A model generated the notes under the pieces. It worked only from the letters and a program-made list of their open reading frames with translations, ran no database searches and was not told the DNA's origin. 64,000 bases of DNA from an uncultured Clostridia bacterium (GTDB lineage Bacteria > Bacillota > Clostridia > Oscillospirales > CAG-272): NCBI GenBank assembly GCA_904501865.1, contig CAJGCF010000001.1:1-64000 (forward strand), given 5' to 3'. The position numbers and the translations under genes were made by a program. Within the stretch, counting starts at the first letter, position 1. Each line of letters starts with the position of its first letter. Shown in pieces: positions 27,004 to 36,142 of the stretch.

Positions 27004-27023
27004 ATGGTGGAATATTCTACCAT
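27004..27023. promoter_or_regulatory. Near-perfect 20-bp dyad (operator candidate)
   Basis: ATGGTGGAAT-ATTCTACCAT is a palindrome with 9 of 10 pairs matching, placed 20 bp after the -10 box of the orphan promoter, where a repressor would block elongation. No regulator gene is adjacent. Confidence 0.4.
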
Positions 27024-27112
27024 GGTATCTCTCCGATGTCTCTCCTTAATTGTCCATATATTTCTTTTCGTCTGTATTTCGGTGCAAATACTATATATAT
27101 TCCATGAATGAA

Positions 27113-27147
27113 TTATGCGTCCCTCGTATATTGCGAGGGACGCATAA
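27113..27147 (-). terminator. Terminator of the ABC transporter operon
   Basis: A 14-bp perfect stem (TTATGCGTCCCTCG and complement) with a 7-nt loop lies just past the end of the permease gene. Its T-run on the - strand is short. Confidence 0.7.
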
Positions 27148-27152
27148 GGGTC

Positions 27153-28334
27153 TTATTTGTTGAACATTATCTTTTCGCTATTGAACATTCTTGTGAGTAT
27201 AAACACACCTATTCCTGTGACTGCCACATTAGCGGCAACGGTAATCAGAATGTTGACTACGTTGAGGTCAAATGAGAAAATGCTTATCATGCACTGAACA
27301 CTGTTGTAAAGTGGTATCGCGTAAAAAACAGGACTTGTTGCCGAAGCGCCGAACATTCCCGAAAGACCTATAAGCATAGATGCTATCATAAGTGGCGTGA
27401 CGTAAGACGATGCCTCTTTAACGGTCTTTGCAAATGCGGAAATAATGGATATCACGGATATGAGCACCAGGACAGTAGAGAGAATTACTATGCCAAGCAT
27501 AGTGTAATCAAGCAGAGTATATACGCTTCCGTCAAGCGTGACCGTGCCACCCATAAGTTTTGGCAGGGAGAGAACAACTCCGAGTGTGCTCGACGTTCCG
27601 CTTATCAAAGCCATAACGGAGAGAGCCAATATCTTGCCTATCGCGATATGGCTTCGCTTTGTGGGGGTTATGAGCAGGGAAGCAATGGTACCTCTTTCCT
27701 TTTCACCCGCGATAGACTCAGGGGCTACCGCCATACATCCCGAGAACAGAAGCATTATAAGGAGCATAGGCATGATCATTGAGAATATCATGCTAGTCAT
27801 ATCCTCCTCGGTAGCGAGGTCGAACACGGTGTCGATGTCGTTGTTTATGTCAAACCTATTGATCATCTGTGATTCGTGATAATCAAGCAGACTGACCGCA
27901 CTCTGATATGCCATGGAAGAGTTCACCGCGGAAGAGTTGTAGTACATCTCAATGTTGGGAGCTGCTGTGCCGCTTGAGATATCGTAATCGTTTACCTTTT
28001 TGTCGAAATTTTCGGGGAATACTATTAGCAGATCAAGCTCCTCGTTTTTGATAGATTCCTTATACTTGGAAATCTTGCCACTCTCCGCGTCACTCAGCGA
28101 GAAAAGCCCTGATTGAGTAAAAAGCGCGTTGAGGCTTTCGGGCATATTTTCCACACAGACCGACGGAATGTAATCATCATCGGGCATAAAGGCATCACCC
28201 ATAGCACCGCCCATAAATGAGTATATAACGTAGATAAGGATGCCGGGCATAAGTATAGCAACCATAGTACGCCTGTCCTTGAAGAATCGGGAGAGCTCTT
28301 TTTTGAAAATAGTGAATATAGTATTGATCCTCAT
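27153..28334 (-). CDS. ABC-2-type transporter permease (NatB-like)
   Basis: This is the membrane subunit of an exporter, 393 residues. It has one N-terminal helix (about 24-45), a large extracytoplasmic domain to about residue 180, then five hydrophobic helices; the cytoplasmic EKERGTIASLLITP segment is typical of ABC-2 permeases. Its ATG shares one base with the stop of the ATPase gene (TGATG), so the two are translationally coupled. NatAB of Bacillus exports sodium; the substrate here is unknown. Confidence 0.87.
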   Translation of the reverse strand: MRINTIFTIFKKELSRFFKDRRTMVAILMPGILIYVIYSFMGGAMGDAFMPDDDYIPSVCVENMPESLNALFTQSGLFSLSDAESGKISKYKESIKNEELDLLIVFPENFDKKVNDYDISSGTAAPNIEMYYNSSAVNSSMAYQSAVSLLDYHESQMINRFDINNDIDTVFDLATEEDMTSMIFSMIMPMLLIMLLFSGCMAVAPESIAGEKERGTIASLLITPTKRSHIAIGKILALSVMALISGTSSTLGVVLSLPKLMGGTVTLDGSVYTLLDYTMLGIVILSTVLVLISVISIISAFAKTVKEASSYVTPLMIASMLIGLSGMFGASATSPVFYAIPLYNSVQCMISIFSFDLNVVNILITVAANVAVTGIGVFILTRMFNSEKIMFNK

Positions 28335-29110
28335 CAGATCTCACCTCCCACGTGCTCCGTGTATATGTCAAAGAATCTGTCCTCAAGATCCTTTCCTCCG
28401 CAAATCTCGGAGATAGCGCCGCAGACCACCATTTTCCCGTCTATGATTATACCGACTCTGTCACAAAGCTTTTCAATGAGACTGAATATATGAGTTGAGA
28501 CGATTATAATTTTTCCTTGTTCCTTGAGGGAGATAAGAAAATCGGTAACCGTCTTTGCCGTGATCACGTCAAGTCCGTTGGTAGGCTCGTCGAATATGAT
28601 GATATCGGGATCGTGAACCATTGATATGGCAAGAGAAACCTTTTGCTTCATACCCGTTGAAAGATCTGAGACCTTAACCTCGGCAAATTTATCTATACCA
28701 AAGCGTGAGAAAAGGTCAGCCTTCCGCTTTGCCGCCTTTTCGGACTCGATGCCGTGTAATGACGAAAAAAAGTCAAAAAGATAGTTTGGAGTAAAGAATT
28801 CCTCAAGCTTTAACTCACTTGTCAGGAAGCCTATTCTTGACCTGACCGCCGCAGGCTGATTGACAATGCTGTAGCCGTCTACAAGGGCGTCACCCGAATC
28901 TGGCTTTATAAGTGTTGCAAGCATACGGAGCGTAGTAGTCTTTCCCGCACCGTTAGGACCTAACAAACCGAAAATTTCGCCTCCGTATGCCTCAAACGAT
29001 AAATCGTTTACCGCACGACGCACCTTTTCGTTGGTTTTCTCTATCTTTTGTTGCTTTGACGATAGCTTAAAGGTTTTTGAAAGATTTTCAACCTTTATAA
29101 GTTCCTTCAT
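28334..29110 (-). CDS. ABC transporter ATP-binding protein (NatA-like)
   Basis: This is the cytoplasmic ATPase of the exporter, 258 residues. Walker A is GLLGPNGAGKTTT, the signature is DLSTGMKQKVSLA, and Walker B is IIIFDEPTNGLD, followed by the H-loop in VSTHIF. It is the first gene of a two-gene operon with the ABC-2 permease and has its own promoter and an AGAAAGGA ribosome site. Confidence 0.92.
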   Translation of the reverse strand: MKELIKVENLSKTFKLSSKQQKIEKTNEKVRRAVNDLSFEAYGGEIFGLLGPNGAGKTTTLRMLATLIKPDSGDALVDGYSIVNQPAAVRSRIGFLTSELKLEEFFTPNYLFDFFSSLHGIESEKAAKRKADLFSRFGIDKFAEVKVSDLSTGMKQKVSLAISMVHDPDIIIFDEPTNGLDVITAKTVTDFLISLKEQGKIIIVSTHIFSLIEKLCDRVGIIIDGKMVVCGAISEICGGKDLEDRFFDIYTEHVGGEI

Positions 29111-29146
29111 TTTTAGTTTTCCTTTCTGTAATGCTTTTTCAACAGA

Positions 29147-29175
29147 ATTATACGTTTTTCTACTGAAAAAGTCAG
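29147..29175 (-). promoter_or_regulatory. Promoter of the natAB-like operon
   Basis: On the - strand CTGACT, a 17-bp spacer and TATAAT lie about 35 bp upstream of the ATPase start. Confidence 0.65.
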
Positions 29176-29244
29176 TACGTTTTATATATGCGTCATTATT
29201 ACGTGCACATTCGGTTGCCCAATCTCATCCCCGAAATCGTCTTT

Positions 29245-30246
29245 TTATCTCACCTGCACAAATCCAAGCTTTTTCTGTACTTTAGAGAGTGTGCGGCGAG
29301 CGACGAAGGAAGCTTCCTCCGCACCTTTCTTCATCTGTGCTTCTAGCTGAGCCTTGTCGGACATAAATGTATCGAACTTTTGCTGAACGGGAGCGAGCGC
29401 ATCCGCGCAGACCTCGCCAACTGCCATTTTGAAGTCTCCGTAGCCTCGGCCGTCAAACTCACGCTCAATCTCATCAAGCGTTTTACCTGTAAATACAGAG
29501 TAAATGGTCATAAGATTATTTATGCCGTCCTTGCCCTCGGCATATCGCACGCAGGTGTCGGAATCGGTAACGGCGCGTTTGAATTTGCGGATTATCGTGT
29601 CACGGTCGTCAAGAATATAGACGACGGCGTTAGTGTTCTCGTCGGACTTGCTCATTTTCTTTGTGGGGTCGGCGAGAGACATTATCTTAGCGCCATTTTT
29701 TGCCATAATTGGTTCGGGAATGGTGAAGGTATCGGGATATATGGCATTGAATCGAGTTGCGACATCGCGGCAGAGTTCAACGTGCTGTTTTTGGTCTATA
29801 CCCACGGGAACTACGTCTGTCTGATAGAGTAGAATATCTGCCGCCATAAGCACGGGGTAGGTGAATAGTCCCGCGTTGATGTTGTCAGCGTGCTTCTGCG
29901 ACTTATCCTTGAATTGCGTCATTCTTGAAAGCTCACCAAAGCCTGTGAAGCAGTTGAGCAGCCATGCAAGCTCAGCGTGCTCCTTAACATGTGACTGAAC
30001 GTAAAGAGTGTTTTTTTCGGGGTCAAGACCGCAAGCCATGTAGAGAGCTAAGGTCTCGTATGTGCGGCGGCGAAGGTCTGCGGGCACCTGACGAACCGTG
30101 ATAGCGTGCTCGTCAACAACGCAGTAAAAGCATTTGTATTTTTCGGAATACGCGGAAAAATTCTTTATCGCGCCGAGATAATTTCCGATAGTAAGATTAC
30201 CACTCGGTTGAACACCCGAGAAGGAAACAGGAGTGTTTTGAAACAT
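29245..30246 (-). CDS. trpS: Tryptophanyl-tRNA synthetase
   Basis: This class I synthetase charges tRNA-Trp. The 333-residue protein has the HIGH-equivalent PSGNLTIGNYLGA near residue 13 and KMSKS near residue 196, plus GIDQKQHVELCRD. I chose the ATG at 30246 (GTGAGGAA upstream) because the longer in-frame version would run into the leader terminator. A T-box leader controls it, so expression should rise when tRNA-Trp is uncharged. Confidence 0.95.
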   Translation of the reverse strand: MFQNTPVSFSGVQPSGNLTIGNYLGAIKNFSAYSEKYKCFYCVVDEHAITVRQVPADLRRRTYETLALYMACGLDPEKNTLYVQSHVKEHAELAWLLNCFTGFGELSRMTQFKDKSQKHADNINAGLFTYPVLMAADILLYQTDVVPVGIDQKQHVELCRDVATRFNAIYPDTFTIPEPIMAKNGAKIMSLADPTKKMSKSDENTNAVVYILDDRDTIIRKFKRAVTDSDTCVRYAEGKDGINNLMTIYSVFTGKTLDEIEREFDGRGYGDFKMAVGEVCADALAPVQQKFDTFMSDKAQLEAQMKKGAEEASFVARRTLSKVQKKLGFVQVR

Positions 30247-30277
30247 AATATATTCCTCACTTTGTATATTTTTTGAA

Positions 30278-30315
30278 ATAAAAAGTCCCCGACAGAGCTT
30301 TTCTCTGTCGGGGAC
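30278..30315 (-). terminator. T-box attenuation terminator of trpS
   Basis: A 13-bp GC-rich stem (GTCCCCGACAGAG and complement) with a 5-nt loop is followed on the - strand by a T-rich tail. It lies between the T-box sequence and the trpS start. Confidence 0.88.
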
Positions 30316-30537
30316 GAATTGACACAATCAACGTGAATCCGCGGTACCACCCACGATTCGAGGCAAGAGCCTCCTCATAAAAGCATTAACGCTGCCAACG
30401 TCTCCCATACTTACGCCTGAGCGTTTTCTGTTTGCCCTCAAAGGTCCATTCGGCATTTTTTGTTGACCGCACTCACACCAACGGCGGCTCTCTGAGCAAT
30501 AGGTAAAATGCTTACTAATCCTTTTCATCGGTTTGTT
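30316..30537 (-). ncRNA. T-box leader of trpS
   Basis: The leader carries the T-box core TGGTACCGCGG (30339-30349), which pairs with the acceptor end of uncharged tRNA, and an upstream stem with GAATGGACC, where UGG is the probable Trp specifier codon. It is followed by the terminator and trpS. The exact specifier loop needs a covariance model, but gene context and the core motif are clear. Confidence 0.9.
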
Positions 30538-30539
30538 AC

Positions 30540-30568
30540 ATTATAAATCAAATATTTTGATTTGTCAA
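30540..30568 (-). promoter_or_regulatory. Consensus promoter of trpS with a dyad in the spacer
   Basis: TTGACA, a 17-bp spacer and TATAAT on the - strand. The spacer itself is an inverted repeat (AATCAAA, ATA, TTTGATT), which could be a repressor site or chance. Confidence 0.85.
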
Positions 30569-30574
30569 TAGATT

Positions 30575-31783
30575 TCAGATAAATTCTCTCGCGATATTGC
30601 CAAGGAGCTTTATGCCTTCAAGTATCTGCTTGTCAGAAGGAGTGCTGTAATTAAGCCTGAAGGACTGTGACGGAGCCTCCGTGTCGCAGTTGAAGGTAGC
30701 CCCGGGGACTATTCGCACACCTTTGTCGGTGGCGGATTTTATAAACGCATTGGCATTGACTCCATGGGGCAGGGTGCACCAGATAAAGAGACCGCCCTCG
30801 GGGCGAGTGAATTTTATCTCGCTTGGCATATATTTGTCAAGCGCGTCAAGCATAAGCGTGCACTTGTGTCTGTATATCGCACGTATGTCGTCGATGTGTC
30901 CGTCAAGGTCGCATTCTGTCATATATTTGTAGCAGAGCATCTGGAAAAATAGATTTGTATGAACGTCGCTTGTCTGCTTGGATACCACCATTTTAGAGGC
31001 AACCTCATCGGGTGCTATGACAAAGCCCACTCTCATTCCTGCCGAAAGTATCTTTGAAAACGTAGAGCAATATATAACTATGCCGTCCTCGTCCATACTC
31101 TTTATAGAAGGAATGTCCTCTCCGGCAAAGCGGAGCTCGCCGTAGGGGTTATCCTCAAGAATCATAAGTCCGTATTTTTTTGCCAACTCGTATATCTTGA
31201 CCCGTTTTTCGTAGGACGTGCATATTCCTGCGGGATTTTGAAAATTGGGTATAACGTAGATGAGCTTGGCGTTGGGCGTTGATTTTATGGTTTTTTCAAG
31301 CTCGTCTATATTTATACCGTCGTCCTCAAGTGTAACTCCAACGGGTGTCGCGCCGTTGGAACGGAAAGCGTTTAGCGCGCCTATAAAGGTCGGGTTTTCG
31401 CATATCACCGCGTCTCCCTCGTTGCAGAATACCTTGCAGGCAAGCTCGATGCCTTGCTGACCGCCCGATACTATGATAGTCGTATCGTCAAAGGCATCAC
31501 CGTCCGAGACGGATCTTCCTATGTTGAATTTTTTCTTCTGCCTTTCTGCTATGAGCTCACGCAGGGGAGTATAGCCGTCAGTAGCCCCGTATTGAAGTGC
31601 AAGGCTTGGAGAATCCCTGTATATCTCGGCGGATATTCGTGCCATATCTTCAACGGGGAAGGATTCGGGCGTGGGATTTCCTGCCGCAAAGGATATAGTG
31701 TCGGGAGTTGTGGGTGCTTTGAGTATCTCACGTATCGCCGAGGGCTTAAGGTTGGCTATTTTATTTGAAAATTTATACGTCAT
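30575..31783 (-). CDS. PLP-dependent class I aminotransferase (2-aminoadipate/aromatic type)
   Basis: This fold-type I aminotransferase has 402 residues. It begins YKFSNKIANLKPSAIREILK and has SFAAGNPTPESFP, typical of the LysN/AraT-like subgroup related to the MocR enzyme domain but without a DNA-binding part. The PLP Lys is near residue 244 in TFSKILSAGMR, and LRLNYSTPS-like FRLNYSTPS lies near the end. The ATG at 31783 has GGAG upstream; an in-frame TTG would add five residues. The amino donor is not decidable here. Confidence 0.87.
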   Translation of the reverse strand: MTYKFSNKIANLKPSAIREILKAPTTPDTISFAAGNPTPESFPVEDMARISAEIYRDSPSLALQYGATDGYTPLRELIAERQKKKFNIGRSVSDGDAFDDTTIIVSGGQQGIELACKVFCNEGDAVICENPTFIGALNAFRSNGATPVGVTLEDDGINIDELEKTIKSTPNAKLIYVIPNFQNPAGICTSYEKRVKIYELAKKYGLMILEDNPYGELRFAGEDIPSIKSMDEDGIVIYCSTFSKILSAGMRVGFVIAPDEVASKMVVSKQTSDVHTNLFFQMLCYKYMTECDLDGHIDDIRAIYRHKCTLMLDALDKYMPSEIKFTRPEGGLFIWCTLPHGVNANAFIKSATDKGVRIVPGATFNCDTEAPSQSFRLNYSTPSDKQILEGIKLLGNIAREFI

Positions 31784-31817
31784 AACCGTAATCTCCAATC
31801 AATCAGATCATAGTTAG

Positions 31818-31846
31818 ATTATACCACCAAAGCTTAGCCATTTCAA
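31818..31846 (-). promoter_or_regulatory. Promoter of the aminotransferase gene
   Basis: TTGAAA, a 17-bp spacer and TATAAT on the - strand, 35 bp before the start. Confidence 0.8.
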
Positions 31847-31874
31847 TACCCGTGCGCAATTTTTTATCAGTTTA

Positions 31875-31903
31875 TTGACATTTTTGCCCCTTTGTGATAC
31901 AAT
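31875..31903 (+). promoter_or_regulatory. Promoter of the flavin-reductase-like gene
   Basis: TTGACA, a 17-bp spacer and TACAAT on the + strand, 30 bp before the start. It is divergent from the aminotransferase promoter. Confidence 0.8.
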
Positions 31904-31932
31904 GTGGTAAATAAAAACTTTAAGAGGTACTT

Positions 31933-32565
31933 ATGTCTAAAGTAAAATGGAAGGGCGGAGCTCTGATAGCCCCTCTGCCTCCCGTGATGGTAAGCTGTGG
32001 AGATATGGAGAGGTCAAATATCATAACGGTGGCGTGGACGGGAATTGTCAACACCATACCTCCAAAAACCTATATATCGATAAGGCCGTCGCGACATTCC
32101 TACAACATAATAAAGGAGAGCGGGGAGTTTGTTCTCAATCTTACTCCGTCAAGCCTTATAAGGCATGCGGATTACTGCGGAATATACACGGGAGCAAAGG
32201 TTGATAAATTTGCAAAATGCGGACTTACCAAGGAGGCGGCACAGGTCGTATCTTGTCCCATAATATCGGAATGTCCGCTTTCCCTTGAATGTAAGGTCAC
32301 AGGGATAATACCGCTTGGAACTCACGATATGTTTATGGCGGATATCGTTGCGGTAAACGTTGACGAGGCTCTTATAAACAAGGACGGCAAGCTCGACCTT
32401 GCCCGCGCGGGACTTGCCGCGTTTGCTCATGGAGAGTATTTTGAGCTTGGAAAGAAGATAGGAAGATTCGGATTTTCTACTGACAAAAAGAAAAAGACGT
32501 TGAAGACTCACGCGACTCCTTCCACCAAAAAGGGAACACAGAAAAAAAGCACAAAGCAAAAATGA
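31933..32565 (+). CDS. Flavin reductase/flavoredoxin-like FMN-binding protein
   Basis: This 210-residue protein of the flavin-reductase-like (split-barrel FMN-binding) family shows PPVMVSCGDMERSNIITVAWTG near the start in two adjoining blocks, ISIRPSRHSYNII and GEFVLNL. The core ends near residue 180; the last 30 residues are a Lys/Thr-rich tail not needed for the fold. Such proteins exchange electrons through FMN in anaerobes, but the partner is unknown. It is a single-gene transcript ending at a shared terminator. Confidence 0.85.
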   Translation: MSKVKWKGGALIAPLPPVMVSCGDMERSNIITVAWTGIVNTIPPKTYISIRPSRHSYNIIKESGEFVLNLTPSSLIRHADYCGIYTGAKVDKFAKCGLTKEAAQVVSCPIISECPLSLECKVTGIIPLGTHDMFMADIVAVNVDEALINKDGKLDLARAGLAAFAHGEYFELGKKIGRFGFSTDKKKKTLKTHATPSTKKGTQKKSTKQK

Positions 32566-32566
32566 T

Positions 32567-32600
32567 AAAAAACGGAGAGGCACACACCTCTCCGTTTTTT
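32567..32600. terminator. Bidirectional terminator
   Basis: A 14-bp perfect stem (AAAAAACGGAGAGG and complement) with loop CACACA lies between the converging flavin-reductase-like and lipoprotein genes, with A and T runs on both sides. Confidence 0.88.
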
Positions 32601-32612
32601 TATTACATTTAA

Positions 32613-33326
32613 TTATTCGGCTTTTGTTTCTGCCTCGAAGAATGAGGGGTCAGCCTTGATAAAGAATTCGTAGGAATATCCCTCAACGGTTTCTGCTATC
32701 TCAAAGCCATCGGCAGGGGCAAACTCGATCTTGTACCAACCAAGCTCTGCGTCCTCAGCAACTACCTTGACTTCAGCCCCAACAGCTATCTGACCTACAA
32801 CGTTGAGTGCGCTTTCAGCGTCATTCTTTGTTCCGTCGGGAACCTGAGGAGTAACACGTACATTTATAGCTACCTTTGCTACGAGAGTCTTTGACACCTC
32901 GGAAAAGTCGTTGTCATCCGCATTGTAGGTGGTAAGGTTTCTTGTAGCGATGTAAACCTCTTCACCGTCGTATATTACTTTGCTCCATCTTTCGTTGGTG
33001 CTGATTGCGATTCTCTGGAGCTCTGTTCCGGACTTTACCTCTGCGAGCCAGGTGTACTCACCGTCACGAAGAGCAACTGCAGCGGAAGGGTTGACCACGT
33101 ATACTGTGCCTGTGAGTTCAGTATAATCAAGCTCACCGGGGTCCGCACCTGCGCTTGTGTCGTCTGTCTCTGTATCAGAGTCGTCGGAATCGCCAGTATC
33201 GTTAGGATCTTCGGTAGAAATATCTATAGTGTTGCCATCAGTTGTATTTTCTTCTCCATTGTTACAAGCGCAGAAAGATGTAACTATGAAAAGTGCCAAA
33301 AGTATCGCTAAAATTTTTCTTGCCAT
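32613..33326 (-). CDS. Predicted lipoprotein with SH3-like domains
   Basis: This 237-residue exported protein has a signal peptide (residues 1-20) and a lipobox-like FCAC ending at Cys21, then a Ser/Thr/Asp-rich acidic spacer to about residue 65. Two bacterial SH3-like segments follow: about 70-130 (GTVYVVNPSAAVALRDG) and about 140-225 (KVAINVRVTPQV). SH3b domains often bind peptidoglycan, so a cell-wall-facing lipoprotein is likely. No enzyme domain is present. It has its own promoter and an AGGAGG site. Confidence 0.8.
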   Translation of the reverse strand: MARKILAILLALFIVTSFCACNNGEENTTDGNTIDISTEDPNDTGDSDDSDTETDDTSAGADPGELDYTELTGTVYVVNPSAAVALRDGEYTWLAEVKSGTELQRIAISTNERWSKVIYDGEEVYIATRNLTTYNADDNDFSEVSKTLVAKVAINVRVTPQVPDGTKNDAESALNVVGQIAVGAEVKVVAEDAELGWYKIEFAPADGFEIAETVEGYSYEFFIKADPSFFEAETKAE

Positions 33327-33395
33327 TTTTGCCTCCTGATAAGTCCGTCGGGACGTTTATTTTTTAATCGTCTGGATATTTTCAACTATAAGTCA

Positions 33396-33424
33396 ATTAT
33401 ATCATATCAAATTTGTAATGTCAA
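33396..33424 (-). promoter_or_regulatory. Consensus promoter of the lipoprotein gene
   Basis: TTGACA, a 17-bp spacer and TATAAT on the - strand, about 70 bp upstream of the start. Confidence 0.85.
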
Positions 33425-33533
33425 TAACAAAAGTCAAAAATTTTATAATTTTTTGTGGATTCTGGACGAGTGATTTTCAGGCTTGAAGAATAAAACGAGC
33501 AGAGTATAAAAAATTAAAATTTCGGGCATTTTG

Positions 33534-33563
33534 TTGACAATTTGGGCGGATTTGTGTTATAAT
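33534..33563 (+). promoter_or_regulatory. Promoter of polA
   Basis: TTGACA, an 18-bp spacer and TATAAT on the + strand, 41 bp before the ATG. Confidence 0.82.
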
Positions 33564-33604
33564 TTTATGCAGAGATTCAAAAGTTCAGGAAACGGAGCAG
33601 ATGC

Positions 33605-36130
33605 ATGAAAAAATTACTGTGCATAGACGGAAACAGTATACTAAATCGCCAGTTTTACGGAATAAGATTTTTGTCTACCAAGGACGGATTTCCCACCAAT
33701 GCCGTATTTGGCTTTGTTAATGTTATATTGAAGCAAATCGAGACAATCAATCCCGATTATATAGCCGTTGCGTTTGACCTGAAGGCACCCACCTTCAGAC
33801 ACGGTATGTATTCGGAGTACAAGGCGGGCAGGAAGCCGAGTCCCGACGACCTTATAAAGCAGTTTCCTGTGGCAAAGGAGATATGTCGGGCTATGGGAAT
33901 ATCCGTGCTTGAGCTCGAAGGCTACGAGGCTGATGATATCCTCGGAACACTGTCCAAAATGGCAGAGTGTTGCGAGGATGAGACCGAGGCGTACGTCCTG
34001 ACGGGAGACCGAGACTCGCTCCAGCTGATATCCGACAAGACCCGAGTGCTTTTGGCTACAAATACCGACACGGTCACCTTTGACGAAGTCGCCTTTTTTG
34101 AAAAATACGGTGTTCGTGCCTCTCAGTACGTTGACGTAAAGGCACTTATGGGGGATAGCTCGGATAATATTCCCGGAGTCGCGGGAATAGGAGAGAAAAC
34201 TGCGTTTAAGCTCATAGCAGAGCAGGGAGATATTGATTCCGTGTACGCAAATCTGGACACTATGGCATTGGGTGCGTCTACCAAGGCAAAGCTTGAGGCA
34301 GGCAGAGACAGTGCGTATATGTCCAAGCAGCTCGCCACCATAATTCGCGACGTGCCTCTTGGAATATCCCTTCATAATATCTCAAATCACGGAATAGACC
34401 GCAATAAGACCAAGGAGTTATTTGTTCGCTATGAGCTTCTCGGAGCAATAAAAAGGCTTGGTCTTGACAAGGACGAACCGTCTGCCGTAGCACAGAGCAA
34501 TGCTCATCCCGATGTCGTAGATCTTGAGAGCTCGGATATCGGCAAGCTTGACGGTGAAGTCTACGCTTTTGATTTTGAAAATGACACCGCAACATTTAGT
34601 GACGAAAAGAGTATTTTTGTTATAAACTCACCTGACGCGTCGCTTTTAGATATCCTTGATTCCAAACGAATAGTATGCCTTGATTGCAAACGGATATATC
34701 AATCTCTTGAGGAGTATGGCATACATTGGCGCTCATGCTTCTTTGACGTAATGCTCGGAGCATACGTGGACGACTCAAACCAAAATGCCTACACAATTGA
34801 GCGTCTTTGTGCTACCTATCTCGGCGAGATAGCGGACGAGACGGTACCTTCCGCTTTCTACGTCGCGAGAATGTGGAAAAAAATAGAGGACAGGCTTGAG
34901 GAGAGCGGACAGAAGGCTCTGCTTTACGATATAGAGATGCCCTTGGCGGCGGTGCTTTGCGATATGGAGAAAGAGGGCTGCCGTATTGACTGCGAGGGAA
35001 TCGAAAAGTACGGTTATGAGCTTGATGAAATAGCGTCGGCGCTTGAATCAAGAATATACATGGCAGCGGGAGAGGAGTTCAATATAAACTCCCCAAAGCA
35101 GCTTGGGGAGGTGCTTTTCGAAAAGCTTATGCTCCCATCGGGCAAAAAGACTAAAACGGGATACTCCACAAATGCCGATGTTCTTGAAAAACTGCGCAAA
35201 TATCACCCTATAATAGACGATATACTTGAATACAGACAAATGACCAAGCTCAAGGGCACGTACGTGGACGGTCTGCTCAAGGCTGTCGGCGAGGATGGAC
35301 GTCTGCATACCACATTCAAGCAGACGGGCACGGCAACGGGACGCCTTTCCTCGATAAATCCCAACCTGCAGAATATCCCCATAAGAACAGAGGCGGGAAG
35401 GCGATTCAGAAAATATTTTACGCCTCAAAGCCCCGACTACGTGCTTATCGACGCGGACTATTCGCAGATAGAGCTACGAGTGCTCGCGCATCTCGCTCGC
35501 GATGAGCACATGTGCGCGGCGTTTATGTCGGGGGAGGATATCCACACCGCTACGTCTTGCCGTGTCTTTGGCGTATCACCGGACGAGGTAACGGTGGAGA
35601 TGAGAAAGAGAGCGAAGGCCATCAACTTCGGAATCCTTTACGGAATGGGAGATTTTTCTCTTGCTGACGACCTTAAGATATCACGCGCTAAGGCTAAGGA
35701 ATATATAGACAGTTATCTTTCAAGCTATCGTGGTATCGAGACTTATCTTGAAAAGACCATAGCCGACGCCAAGGAGAACGGATATACCACTACGATGTTT
35801 TCTCGCAGAAGATATATTCCCGAGCTTGCGGCGGCGAATAAAATGCTCCGTAATTTCGGAGAGAGAGTGGCAAGAAACAGTCCTATACAAGGCAGTAGTG
35901 CCGACATCATAAAGATTGCTATGATAAATACTGATAGACGTCTTAAGGATAGCGGGCTTGGAGCACGTCTGTTGCTTCAGGTGCACGACGAGCTTCTCGT
36001 GGAGTGTCCCCGAGAACACGCGGAGAAGGTGTTGGAAATATTGACGTCTGAGATGGAAAACGCTGTAGAGCTCAACGTGCCGCTCAAGGTAGAGGCACAA
36101 AGCGGAGATACGTGGTACGAATGTCACTGA
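33605..36130 (+). CDS. polA: DNA polymerase I
   Basis: This is the repair and Okazaki-fragment polymerase, 841 residues. The 5-prime nuclease domain spans about 1-290 (ADDILGTL, TGDRDSLQLI, GDSSDNIPGVAGIGEKTA). The middle part (about 300-470) aligns with the proofreading domain but lacks its acidic metal ligands, as is common in Bacillota. The polymerase domain has motif A DYSQIELRVLAHL (about 618), motif B RAKAINFGILYG (about 669) and motif C VHDELL (about 793). A nitroreductase gene follows after 12 bp. Confidence 0.96.
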   Translation: MKKLLCIDGNSILNRQFYGIRFLSTKDGFPTNAVFGFVNVILKQIETINPDYIAVAFDLKAPTFRHGMYSEYKAGRKPSPDDLIKQFPVAKEICRAMGISVLELEGYEADDILGTLSKMAECCEDETEAYVLTGDRDSLQLISDKTRVLLATNTDTVTFDEVAFFEKYGVRASQYVDVKALMGDSSDNIPGVAGIGEKTAFKLIAEQGDIDSVYANLDTMALGASTKAKLEAGRDSAYMSKQLATIIRDVPLGISLHNISNHGIDRNKTKELFVRYELLGAIKRLGLDKDEPSAVAQSNAHPDVVDLESSDIGKLDGEVYAFDFENDTATFSDEKSIFVINSPDASLLDILDSKRIVCLDCKRIYQSLEEYGIHWRSCFFDVMLGAYVDDSNQNAYTIERLCATYLGEIADETVPSAFYVARMWKKIEDRLEESGQKALLYDIEMPLAAVLCDMEKEGCRIDCEGIEKYGYELDEIASALESRIYMAAGEEFNINSPKQLGEVLFEKLMLPSGKKTKTGYSTNADVLEKLRKYHPIIDDILEYRQMTKLKGTYVDGLLKAVGEDGRLHTTFKQTGTATGRLSSINPNLQNIPIRTEAGRRFRKYFTPQSPDYVLIDADYSQIELRVLAHLARDEHMCAAFMSGEDIHTATSCRVFGVSPDEVTVEMRKRAKAINFGILYGMGDFSLADDLKISRAKAKEYIDSYLSSYRGIETYLEKTIADAKENGYTTTMFSRRRYIPELAAANKMLRNFGERVARNSPIQGSSADIIKIAMINTDRRLKDSGLGARLLLQVHDELLVECPREHAEKVLEILTSEMENAVELNVPLKVEAQSGDTWYECH

Positions 36131-36142
36131 GGAGGAAAAAGT

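Noticed and set aside
26931..27023. 30-residue frame on the - strand next to the IS remnant, starting within the dyad and with GGAGAG upstream
   Set aside because: Very short, Ile/Thr-rich, without homology that I can recognise, and explained as chance in AT-rich sequence.
33641..34375. 244-residue frame antisense to polA
   Set aside because: It overlaps the well-supported 5-prime nuclease domain of polA on the other strand and shows no recognisable domain.
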